37,248 nucleotides of DNA from Anaerolineae bacterium (GTDB taxonomy: Bacteria > Chloroflexota > Anaerolineae > Aggregatilineales > Phototrophicaceae), in contig JALOOG010000046.1 of the NCBI GenBank assembly GCA_025454525.1, positions 1-37,248 of the forward strand, written 5' to 3'. Each line of letters starts with the position of its first letter. The first letter of the stretch is position 1. The notes beneath the pieces were generated by a model that saw only the letters and a program-made list of their open reading frames with translations, was not told the DNA's origin and searched no databases. This document shows positions 25,798 to 33,817 of the stretch, piece by piece. The translations under genes and the position numbers were made by a program.

Positions 25798-26616
25798 ATG
25801 TTGCGTCATCTACAGGTTAATCAACTGAATTACCGCGTCGGACAATTCGGAAATACGGGAGCGTTGCCATGGATGTTTTTACATGGTTTCACCGGCCGAA
25901 TTGAACATTGGCAAGGACAAATTGAGCGTTTACAAGCCTCATATCCATTGATCATCCCCGATCTTATTGGACACGGAGAGACTGACTCGCCTTTAGACTC
26001 GAAACGTTATCAGATCGAATCTGCCGCTGCTGACTTAATCGCCATGTTAGATCAGTTAGCGATCGAAAAGATCGGGCTTTTGGGGTATTCAATGGGGGGG
26101 CGATTAGCGCTGTATACTGCGCTCCATTATCCTAATCGGATTGATAAGTTGATTTTAGAAAGCGCTTCTCCGGGTTTAGCCACGATAGAAGAACGTTCGG
26201 ATCGCATCATCCAGGATGAACAATTAGCAATCAAAATTGAACGCGAGGGAATGATGACATTTGTCGAATACTGGGAAAATCTCCCGTTATTTGCCTCACA
26301 AACGCGCCTTTCGGACGAGGTAAAACAACGCTTGCGCGCTTTACGTCTACAAAATCGCCCACAAGGTTTAGCCGGAAGTTTACGCGGTATGGGAACAGGC
26401 AGCCAGCCCTCTTTATGGGATTTTTTGCCTCAATTGACCTGCCCAACCTTGTTGATCACAGGAGATTTAGATCACAAATTCACGCAAATCGCCGAAAAAA
26501 TGTCCCGCCGCTTACCTGATGTTCAACACATCCAAGTTCAAGCGGCGGGACATACCGTTCATCTAGAACAACCCGAATTATTTACGGAAATCGTGCTTGC
26601 TTTTATTGAGCGATAA
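25798..26616 (+). CDS. menH: MenH, SHCHC synthase (alpha/beta hydrolase)
   Basis: The 272-residue alpha/beta hydrolase has the oxyanion segment MFLHGFTGRIEHW (about 23-35), the nucleophile elbow GYSMGGR, a late Asp in LLITGDLDHKF and the catalytic His in AAGHTVHLEQPE. MenH eliminates pyruvate from SEPHCHC to give SHCHC; the MenH-type GYSMGGR motif, the conserved Arg-rich lid (RLQNRPQGLAGSLRGMGTG) and the position opposite menF and menD support the assignment. The ATG at 25798 is preferred to the one at 25792 because AAGG sits seven bases before it; the first would leave only one base. The 3' end overlaps the convergent gene by 39 bases. Confidence 0.9.
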   Translation: MLRHLQVNQLNYRVGQFGNTGALPWMFLHGFTGRIEHWQGQIERLQASYPLIIPDLIGHGETDSPLDSKRYQIESAAADLIAMLDQLAIEKIGLLGYSMGGRLALYTALHYPNRIDKLILESASPGLATIEERSDRIIQDEQLAIKIEREGMMTFVEYWENLPLFASQTRLSDEVKQRLRALRLQNRPQGLAGSLRGMGTGSQPSLWDFLPQLTCPTLLITGDLDHKFTQIAEKMSRRLPDVQHIQVQAAGHTVHLEQPELFTEIVLAFIER

Positions 26617-27864
26617 TTCACAGTCTACAGGTGGACTGGTCAAAAACGGATCAACATCGATCAACCCTAACAGATCATCGGTGCTTGCGCCGCTAGTTTG
26701 GCCCCACCAGTTATTCTCAAACGTGATGCCAAGCAGGGTGTTATTGTGAACCGCCCGCCCACGAGAAGCCATGTTATCGACAAAACAACTTTGACTTCCT
26801 TCGATATTCTCGCTTTCGGTGCTGATCGCGCCGCCGAGGTCTACTGCGGTGTTTTGTTGGAATAAGGATTCAGTGATTGAAATAGTACCGAAGGTGGCGT
26901 TCCGAATACCACCGCCTTGTTGAGCGCTATTGTTGACAAAAACGGTCGTCGTAATCGTGACAAACGAATTGTTATTGAACAATCCGCCACCAAGGTTATT
27001 AGCGACATTATCTTTGATCAAACTTCTAGAAAGATAGACAACTGTGGCTGTTCCGGTGACATACACCCCAGCACCCACTGGCGCACGATTATTCAAAATC
27101 TGCACATGAGTCAATTCCGCGGTGCTACCACTGATAAACAGACCGCCGCCTGCATTAGAAGCAACTTGATCGCGCACGATCACATTGTTTAAGGTTAATG
27201 CTCCCGTAGCAGCAATCCCTCCCCCTTGCAGGGCTGAACCGTTGCTGATTGTGAGGTCTCTGATTGAGAGCGAACCATTTAGCGCTACACGGAAAATCCG
27301 AAATGTTGGGCTTCCGGCGACGCGGGTAATCGTTGCGTTATTGCCCCAAATGGTGATCGGACTAGTGATTGAAGGTAATCCCGTGGTGTTATCGATCACT
27401 TGGGTCAATGGATAGATGCTGTTATTCGCTAAACAGATAATGTCTGGATTTGGTGCAGCATTCGCGGCCTGAATGGCATTGATCAATTCAAGGCTATCCC
27501 CCGGTGGAATGCTGTAATTGCAGGGGGTAAAGGTCGCAGTCGGCGTAAAGGTTGGACTCGGTGGGATCGGCGTATGAGTGAATGTGGCCGTGGGTGGGAC
27601 GGGTGTGAAAGTCGGACTCGGCGGGATCGGCGTATGGGTAAAGGTGGCCGTGGGTGGGACGGGTGTGAAAGTCGGACTCGGCGGGATCGGCGTATGAGTG
27701 AATGTGGCCGTGGGTGGGACGGGTGTAAAGGTTGGACTCGGCGGGTGTAAAGGTTGGACTCGGCGGGATCGGCGTATGGGTGAATGTGGCCGTGGGTGGG
27801 ACGGGTGTAAAGGTCGCGGTTGGATGTAAGCAGAAATTACTACCGCCCAAGTGACGCGCATCAA
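26578..27864 (-). CDS. C-terminal part of a secreted right-handed beta-helix protein (out of frame with its N-terminal part)
   Basis: This frame gives up to 428 residues, but its first ~40 are probably not translated from here: the natural start is in the other frame at 28759. It reads through Thr/Pro-rich units (PPTATFTHTPIPPSPTFTP) and then about 300 residues of parallel beta-helix, with repeating GGGIAATGALTLNNV, GGGLFISGSTAELTHV, GAGVYVTGTATVVYL, GGGLFNNNSFVTITTT, GGGIRNATFGTISITES and GGAISTESENI. These are surface beta-helices of the CSLREA/polymorphic type found in Chloroflexota. The end NNWWGQTSGASTDDL is typical too. Deleting one copy of the 22-bp duplication (27721-27764) joins it exactly to the upstream ORF, giving a 719-residue product. 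The stop lies inside the 3' end of menH. Confidence 0.8.
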   Translation of the reverse strand: MMRVTWAVVISAYIQPRPLHPSHPRPHSPIRRSRRVQPLHPPSPTFTPVPPTATFTHTPIPPSPTFTPVPPTATFTHTPIPPSPTFTPVPPTATFTHTPIPPSPTFTPTATFTPCNYSIPPGDSLELINAIQAANAAPNPDIICLANNSIYPLTQVIDNTTGLPSITSPITIWGNNATITRVAGSPTFRIFRVALNGSLSIRDLTISNGSALQGGGIAATGALTLNNVIVRDQVASNAGGGLFISGSTAELTHVQILNNRAPVGAGVYVTGTATVVYLSRSLIKDNVANNLGGGLFNNNSFVTITTTVFVNNSAQQGGGIRNATFGTISITESLFQQNTAVDLGGAISTESENIEGSQSCFVDNMASRGRAVHNNTLLGITFENNWWGQTSGASTDDLLGLIDVDPFLTSPPVDCELSLNKSKHDFRK

Positions 27865-28759
27865 GTAATCTTGGCCCGTAACGCTGACCGTTGAGACTCA
27901 ACAATACCGGCCCATAAAACAAATCAACTTGAGTAGCACAATTAGGCAATGCTACTCCCAGTTGAATCGTTTGAAGCGGTTGAATGATCGTGGTTGTGTA
28001 ATCAAAAATTTCTTGATTATCAATGATGTTATCGAATTTTCTATAAGAGGCGATCCCCACCTCATATGCACAAAGCGGCGATGTGTTGACGATACGGCCA
28101 CGATCATTCGCAATCAAACGACTTTGGCCATGTTGTTTCAAATGGGCATGAGGATTTGGTATACATACCGGAGTCGCGGTCATGGATGGTGTAGCTGTTG
28201 GTGGGATCACGGTAGGCGTGGCCGTCAACGTAAAGGTTTCGGTTGGCAACGGTGTAAAGGTTTCAGTAGGGGACTCGGTTGGGGTTACAGTTAAGGTAAA
28301 AGTTTCGGTTGGAATCGGGGTAAACGTTTCACTAGGTGTTAAAGTGAACGTAGGAGTATTGGTGTTAGGCACAATGGTAAAAGTAGCAGTTGGTGGGTGA
28401 CAAGACGCGGGATTACTTGCCTTAACATCTTCCAGCACCTGATTGATAAAAATCTGCACGGTATTCGGGCCGGACTCAGTAGGGGAGGTGAAAAAAACCT
28501 CTTGATGACCGTCCACCGCTCCCGATCCATTGGCATAACCGCTATACAATTGCCATGTAAATTCTACCCGATTCGCTGTTAAATTACGTACACGCCACAC
28601 CCGATACGAGTCGGGTTCTGGTGAACACATGGAAGTCAATAACAGTGTGGTACGTTGGCCTTCTGGTGAAACCTGCTCACCTTCAGCATAAAGCGAAAAG
28701 CTGATCGCAAATAATAAAACGATCCAAAGAATTCGTATTAGGGGGAGCAATTTTTGCAT
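27494..28759 (-). CDS. N-terminal part of a secreted Thr/Pro-rich surface protein, frameshifted before its C-terminal domain
   Basis: The frame starts at an ATG with a signal peptide (MQKLLPLIRILWIVLLFAIS, cleavage near residue 25). It contains a first compact domain (about 40-120: RVWRVRNLTANRVEF), a Thr/Pro stalk of TETFTP.PTETFTLT units (about 125-195), a second domain with paired Cys (about 196-312) and a second Thr/Pro stalk built of 60-bp units. At the 22-bp duplication the frame slips, and the remaining ~90 residues (AESNLYTRPTHGHIHSY) are out-of-frame reading of the same repeats until a stop at 27494. The out-of-frame path stays open because the unit is a multiple of three. As sequenced, the secreted product would lack its beta-helix domain. 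Confidence 0.8.
   Translation of the reverse strand: MQKLLPLIRILWIVLLFAISFSLYAEGEQVSPEGQRTTLLLTSMCSPEPDSYRVWRVRNLTANRVEFTWQLYSGYANGSGAVDGHQEVFFTSPTESGPNTVQIFINQVLEDVKASNPASCHPPTATFTIVPNTNTPTFTLTPSETFTPIPTETFTLTVTPTESPTETFTPLPTETFTLTATPTVIPPTATPSMTATPVCIPNPHAHLKQHGQSRLIANDRGRIVNTSPLCAYEVGIASYRKFDNIIDNQEIFDYTTTIIQPLQTIQLGVALPNCATQVDLFYGPVLLSLNGQRYGPRLLDARHLGGSNFCLHPTATFTPVPPTATFTHTPIPPSPTFTPAESNLYTRPTHGHIHSYADPAESDFHTRPTHGHLYPYADPAESDFHTRPTHGHIHSYADPTESNLYADCDLYPLQLQHSTGG
27541..27820 (-). repeat. 60-bp tandem repeat array coding for Thr/Pro stalk
   Basis: Three near-identical 60-bp units lie at 27541-27600, 27601-27660 and 27661-27720. A fourth, 82-bp unit (27721-27802) carries an extra 22 bp, and a partial unit follows. 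Each unit encodes 20 residues of the form PPTATFTHTPIPPSPTFTPV. The extra 22 bp is an exact tandem duplication (27721-27742 and 27743-27764, beginning GGGTGTAAAGG). A second, more diverged Thr/Pro array lies at about 28190-28390. Confidence 0.92.
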
Positions 28760-29353
28760 AACAATGCCTATGACCTTGATATAATGACGATAAAAAGCAT
28801 TTATCCCCTAGGGTGTAACATAATTCTAACCTTTCTAACCGTAAAAAAAGTTTGAATGTTATGCCCTAAGCTATAGTATAACAAAAATATCGCCAAAATT
28901 GACCCAGAGTTTAATTTTTCAAACCAAAGCAATACAATTCTGGACACTTCCTAATCACCCATGTAAACTTTTATACGACTCTTGAGCAATTTTCAGAGAA
29001 AAACCACCCTGATCGCAAGGTTTATTGATAGTTTAATTCGTAAAAAGCGTGTTTGAAAAATCCTACCACCGACCCCCACTTCTCACCAAACTAGCGTCCA
29101 AATTTTACGGGTTTTTCGCTCATCTGTGCTATCATCATTCCGAGAGGCCTCATCAGCGCTTGAGAGTGAACCGATCCTTGTTTGCATAGTACAGTTTTTA
29201 GGTAGGTTCAAGTCTTACAACAGACCTTTCATTGTCATTATCATCATCGCAGGTCAGCGGAGGTGACATTTAGCAATTTTGACACAGCTTCTACCGTGTC
29301 TCGCTAGATATGAATTGTGTTATACTCACCGCAATCAACAGAGGGGAGGTCGT
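28760..29353. other. 594-base intergenic region between divergent genes
   Basis: No coding region is supported here. An imperfect inverted repeat pairs 28807-28821 (CCTAGGGTGTAACAT) with 28856-28870 (ATGTTATGCCCTAAG), with one mismatch and two G-U pairs, around a 34-base loop. The A/T-rich block around 28870-28940 and TATAAC/TATAGT strings offer promoter candidates for the minus-strand gene, none convincing. The right end carries the kinase promoter. No tRNA, CRISPR or clear riboswitch was seen. Confidence 0.6.
29318..29326 (+). promoter_or_regulatory. Extended -10 promoter of the kinase gene
   Basis: TG-T-TATACT (29318-29326) is an extended -10 element with no good -35 at the right distance. 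Transcription would begin near 29333, about 20 bases before the GTG at 29354, with GAGGGGAGGT at 29341-29350 as ribosome site. This supports the GTG as the start rather than the TTG 75 bases earlier, which would lie ahead of the promoter. Confidence 0.55.
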
Positions 29354-32300
29354 GTGGAGGATTGGAAAGGCCGCGTTATTCGGGGGTATGAACTCCGTGA
29401 ATTATTAGGGGTTGGGGGTTTTGGTATGGTTTACAGCGCTTATCAAGCGACTGTAAAGCGTGAAGTTGCGATCAAGATCATCTTACCTGAATCGGCAAAT
29501 AAACCTCATTTTATCCGTAATTTTGAGCGTGAAGCCGAATTGATCGCCCGCTTAGAACATCCTCACATCGTCCCCTTGTACGATTATTGGCGCGATCCCA
29601 CCGGGGCCTATATTGTCATGCGTTTGTTGCGTGGTGGAAGCGTGCGCGATTTGATCAAACGTGAAGGCGCATTTTCCATTGAAAAAACCGCCAAAATGTT
29701 AGAACAGATCGGTGATGCCTTATCGATCGCCCATTCTAAAGGGGTGATCCACCAAGACATGAAAACCGCCAATATCCTATTAGATGAGCTAGGCAATGCG
29801 TATCTCTCGGATTTTGGCATTGCTAAGGACTTAGCACGCCGTGATGAGATCCAAGACCCCTCAGAACAGAAGGTCTACGGTTCACCGGAGTACATGGCCC
29901 CCGAACAGATTCTCAACATTAGCGTAGATGCACGCGCCGATATTTACAGTTTGGGTGTGATGTTATTTGAGATGTTGACGGGACAAAAACCATTTGTCAC
30001 AGATGATGATGTAAAGCTCATTCAAAAGCAGCTTTATGAGCGTCTGCCGATGATGCACAGCGTTCGTACCGAAATTCCCCCTAATCTTGACATTGTGGTT
30101 CAACGCGCCACCGATAAAAACCCAAAATTGCGGTATTCAAACCCGCGTGAAATGGCGCTCAATTTCCGCCAATTTGTCACACTTAACGCCACACCTACGA
30201 TCAATAGTTTTGAAACACCCACCACAGATCACCTAGAAAGCAAGCCTAAACTCGCTTTGGTCAACCCTTACAAGGGGTTACGTGCCTTTTTTGAGGCGGA
30301 TGCTCAAGATTTTTTTGGTCGGGAAAAGATGATCGAGCGTTTGTATCGTCGAATGCTTGAACCCGGTGCAGAGGCGCGCCTCTTGGTCGTCGTGGGTCCA
30401 AGTGGGAGCGGTAAATCCAGTGTGGTACGGGCGGGTTTATTGCCCGCATTGCGTGAAAACTTACCCAAGTGGTTTATCGCCTCAATGACTCCGAGTGCTA
30501 AACCGTTTGCTCAATTGGCAGAAGCGATCGCGAGTGTTGCTTCACATGAGACACCCGATTTAACGCTTCAGCTAAAAAGTGGTGTTGAGGGAATACATCA
30601 AGCATTACAAGTGGCTTTAGGCGCGGGTAAGCACCAATTGGTATTGTTGATCGACCAATTTGAGGAATTGTTTACCCAAGTTCAAGAAGAATCCGAACGA
30701 CAAAGGTTTATTGATAGTCTGTTATTTGCTCTGCAAGCCGAAAATAGTCGTTTACGGGTGATTTTGACGTTACGTGCTGATTTTTATGATCGCCCGCTGT
30801 TGTATGCCAATTTTAGCGAGTGGATTAGCAAGCGAACCGAGGTGGTATCGCCTTTGGCGGGTGATGAATTAGAACGCGCTATTGTCAAACCCGCCGAACG
30901 AGTGGGTTTAACCATTGAGGACGGCTTAGTCAGCGAGATTATCACAGAAGTGAGCAAAGAGCCGGGTGTGTTACCGTTGCTCCAATTTGCCCTAACCGAA
31001 CTCTATAACCAAAGTCTCTCTAAAAACCCCGATCAAGAAGACCCGATGTTGACCATTAAGGCCTATCATGTCAGTGGGGGAGTGACCGGGGCGATGACTC
31101 GCCGTGCTGAAACCTTGTTTGAGCAGATGAATGATGATGTAAAGTTGATCACCGAACGGTTATTTCTCCGCCTTGTCACCCCCGGCGAAGGCGTTGAGGA
31201 TACCCGCCGACGTGCTTTGCTCTCTGAACTTTTATCGTTGGTGGATCAACCCCATGTGATGCAAACGGTGATCGATCAATTTGGCCATTTCCGTTTGTTA
31301 TCCTTTGATCGGGATGCGTCTAGCCGTGAACCGACCGTTGAGATCGCACATGAAGCATTGATCCGCAGTTGGGGGCGTTTGCGTGGTTGGTTACGCGAAA
31401 ATCGGCGCTTGGTGATGTTGCAACGTGAATTATTTGCCGAAACCAACCGTTGGTTACAGGCAAATCGGGATCAAAGTTATTTGCCTGTTGGCAAGCGCTT
31501 AAATCGCCTTGAAGAATTGTTAGATGCTCGGGCCGTGCCATTGAGTCCGGATGAACGATCATTTTTACAATCGGGGGTCGCTCTGCGAACGCTAAACGAA
31601 CGCATCCGAAAAGGTTTATTTGCTTTGGCATTATTTGCCGCCTTATTTTTTGCACTCTTAGCGATGTTTGCCACCGAACAGAGTCGTGCCGCCCAAGTGG
31701 CCCGCTCAGATGCAGAGCAAGCGCGGGATCTTGCAGAATTATCCGATCGCGAGTCCCGTTCGCGTGAATTAGCGATCCGTGCGTTGACAGGGCAATCACA
31801 CTTTGATTGGGCTTTGCTCACCAGCGTCGAGGCCTTACAGACGGCCGACACCTTTGAGGCACGTAACACCTTATTGACCACCTTACAAGCGCAACCCCGC
31901 CTTAAAGGCCTTTTGCAAGGGCAACAAGATCACATTCGGGCGATCGCCTATAGTCCAGATGGGCGTTGGATTGCGTCCGCCGGCCGTGATCAACAGGTGA
32001 TGATCTGGGATCTTCAAACCGGATCGCTTGTTCAACAATTTCAGCACAATGAGCGTGTGAATGCAGTCATGTTTAGCCATGATAATCGCTGGGTGATCTC
32101 AGGGGGGGCGGATGATGCCGTGCGAATTTGGGATCGTGAGACAGGGCAGCCCATCGGCGATCCGCTGATTTTAACGGATGATGTTTGGGCTTTGGCTTTG
32201 AGTCCCGATGGACGGGTGTTGATTGCGGCTGGTGCTGATGACTTGATCTATCGTTGGGATCTCAACACGCACGAACCAATCGGTACACCTTTACAGGAGG

Positions 32301-33817
32301 CCGGGGATATTTATACCTTAGCTTATCATCCTAACGGGGAAATTTTTGCCTCTGCTGGTATGGAAGGGGGAATCCGATTGTGGGATGCTCAAACCGGTGA
32401 GCGGATCGGCGAACCTTTAACCGCACATCGCAATTGGATCTGGGAAGTAGAATTTAGCCCCGATGGAAACCTACTCGCATCCACAGGCAACGATCAAACC
32501 TTGATCTTTTGGGATGTCATTCAACGTCAACCTTTAGGCGAACCCTTGTTAGCGCATGAGGGATTGGTGCGAACGCTTGATTTTGACCCGTCGGGACGTT
32601 TATTGGTTACGGGGGGAGCGGATGGTCGATTGATCTTTTGGGATGTTTTGACCCGTAGACCGATCAGCGCGATTAACCACTTAGAGCAATCGCGTGTTTG
32701 GGGGGTAGATTTTAACCCTGATGGCACAGTTTTAGCCTCGGTGGGTGAAACGGATGCTGTGATCCTTTGGGATTGGCAAGCGCGTTCTGTTTTGGCTGCG
32801 CCTTTTCAGGGACATGATCAACCGATTGCCGGACTTGCCTTTGCCGGGGAAAGTTTACTCTCCTTGACCAATCCAATTGAGAGTGAGCTAGGCTTAAATG
32901 TCTTGCGTCAATGGAATTTGGCCGATCAAACTTATACCGAGACCCGTTTGACAGAAGCTACACCGCGCTTAGTAACCGCATTTGCGCTTGATCCTGTTCA
33001 TTTAACGGTAGCTACCGGGGATATTCAAGGTCATGTCTACCTAGATACCCCGTCTAATCCAACCGTCGATCTTAAATTGGGTAACGCGATCATCTTTGCC
33101 TTAGCTTTTGATCCCACCGGTGATCGCTTGGCAATCGGTGATGCAACAGGCCAGATCACTTTATGGCAACGTGAGGGTGATCAATGGACGCGCTTGGGTG
33201 AGCCGTTAATCGGTCATCAAGATCGGATCTTGACACTTGCCTTTAATCGAGACGGCACACGATTAGCCTCTGGTAGCCGTGATACAAGTGTCCGTTTATG
33301 GCATGTGGAGACAGGTCAAGCGGTATTCGATCCGTTGATAGGGCATAATCAAGCTGTGGTAAGTTTAGCTTTTCATACGGATCGTTTAGCGTCCGGTGGA
33401 CGGGATAATGCGATCCTCTTATGGGATCTTCAGAGCGGTCAAGCGCTTCAAACGCTAAATGTGCATACGGATTGGGTGAATAGTTTGACCTTTAGCGCCG
33501 ATGGCCGTTATTTAGCGTCTGGCAGTCGTGATCAAACTGTGATTCTTTGGGATATGAGGCAAGAAACGGTGACTCCGATCGGTCAGCCGTTTGTTGGGCA
33601 TCAGACTTCAGTGAATGCCGTGGTTTTTACCCCTGATCAACGTCTTTTGGTCTCTGGTGGAGAAGACGGTTTGATCCTTGCATGGTCAATTGACCCGCAT
33701 GATTGGCAAATTTTGGCATGTCAAATCGCGAATCGGGATCTTAATCCTATGGAATGGCGTGATCTAATGCGTGAATGGCCTTATCGTCCGACTTGTAGCG
33801 AGGAAATTCGATCATGA
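29354..33817 (+). CDS. Ser/Thr protein kinase fused to nSTAND1 NTPase, TM helix and 14 WD40 repeats
   Basis: The 1487-residue protein has four parts. Residues ~10-275: a Hanks-type kinase with GVGGFGMVY loop, Lys41 (VAIK), HQD at 133-135 in place of the usual HRD, DFG at 153-155 and SPEYMAPEQ. Residues ~305-740: an nSTAND1-type NTPase opening NPYKGLRAFFEADA, with Walker A GPSGSGKSS at 348-356 and Walker B LLIDQFEELF. Residues ~753-773: one hydrophobic helix, followed by a short charged coil. Residues ~850-1470: 14 WD40-type blades, enough for two seven-bladed propellers, ending with a Cys-rich tail (ILACQIANRDL, YRPTCSEE). The kinase and NTPase would be cytoplasmic and the propellers outside if the helix spans the membrane once. 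Such fusions are known from filamentous bacteria; the signal sensed is unknown. It is translationally coupled to the next gene. Confidence 0.93.
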   Translation: MEDWKGRVIRGYELRELLGVGGFGMVYSAYQATVKREVAIKIILPESANKPHFIRNFEREAELIARLEHPHIVPLYDYWRDPTGAYIVMRLLRGGSVRDLIKREGAFSIEKTAKMLEQIGDALSIAHSKGVIHQDMKTANILLDELGNAYLSDFGIAKDLARRDEIQDPSEQKVYGSPEYMAPEQILNISVDARADIYSLGVMLFEMLTGQKPFVTDDDVKLIQKQLYERLPMMHSVRTEIPPNLDIVVQRATDKNPKLRYSNPREMALNFRQFVTLNATPTINSFETPTTDHLESKPKLALVNPYKGLRAFFEADAQDFFGREKMIERLYRRMLEPGAEARLLVVVGPSGSGKSSVVRAGLLPALRENLPKWFIASMTPSAKPFAQLAEAIASVASHETPDLTLQLKSGVEGIHQALQVALGAGKHQLVLLIDQFEELFTQVQEESERQRFIDSLLFALQAENSRLRVILTLRADFYDRPLLYANFSEWISKRTEVVSPLAGDELERAIVKPAERVGLTIEDGLVSEIITEVSKEPGVLPLLQFALTELYNQSLSKNPDQEDPMLTIKAYHVSGGVTGAMTRRAETLFEQMNDDVKLITERLFLRLVTPGEGVEDTRRRALLSELLSLVDQPHVMQTVIDQFGHFRLLSFDRDASSREPTVEIAHEALIRSWGRLRGWLRENRRLVMLQRELFAETNRWLQANRDQSYLPVGKRLNRLEELLDARAVPLSPDERSFLQSGVALRTLNERIRKGLFALALFAALFFALLAMFATEQSRAAQVARSDAEQARDLAELSDRESRSRELAIRALTGQSHFDWALLTSVEALQTADTFEARNTLLTTLQAQPRLKGLLQGQQDHIRAIAYSPDGRWIASAGRDQQVMIWDLQTGSLVQQFQHNERVNAVMFSHDNRWVISGGADDAVRIWDRETGQPIGDPLILTDDVWALALSPDGRVLIAAGADDLIYRWDLNTHEPIGTPLQEAGDIYTLAYHPNGEIFASAGMEGGIRLWDAQTGERIGEPLTAHRNWIWEVEFSPDGNLLASTGNDQTLIFWDVIQRQPLGEPLLAHEGLVRTLDFDPSGRLLVTGGADGRLIFWDVLTRRPISAINHLEQSRVWGVDFNPDGTVLASVGETDAVILWDWQARSVLAAPFQGHDQPIAGLAFAGESLLSLTNPIESELGLNVLRQWNLADQTYTETRLTEATPRLVTAFALDPVHLTVATGDIQGHVYLDTPSNPTVDLKLGNAIIFALAFDPTGDRLAIGDATGQITLWQREGDQWTRLGEPLIGHQDRILTLAFNRDGTRLASGSRDTSVRLWHVETGQAVFDPLIGHNQAVVSLAFHTDRLASGGRDNAILLWDLQSGQALQTLNVHTDWVNSLTFSADGRYLASGSRDQTVILWDMRQETVTPIGQPFVGHQTSVNAVVFTPDQRLLVSGGEDGLILAWSIDPHDWQILACQIANRDLNPMEWRDLMREWPYRPTCSEEIRS

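Noticed and set aside
27541-27820. Regular 60-bp repeats considered as a CRISPR array
   Set aside because: The units are contiguous with no unique spacers and encode a regular Thr/Pro peptide in frame.
29279-29353. TTG start 75 bases upstream for the kinase
   Set aside because: The extended -10 at 29318-29326 lies downstream of it, and the GTG at 29354 has a strong GAGGGGAGGT site.
29354-33817. Anti-phage defence system built on the STAND kinase
   Set aside because: No nuclease, toxin or other defence gene is adjacent, and kinase-nSTAND-WD40 fusions are common signalling proteins in this kind of bacterium.
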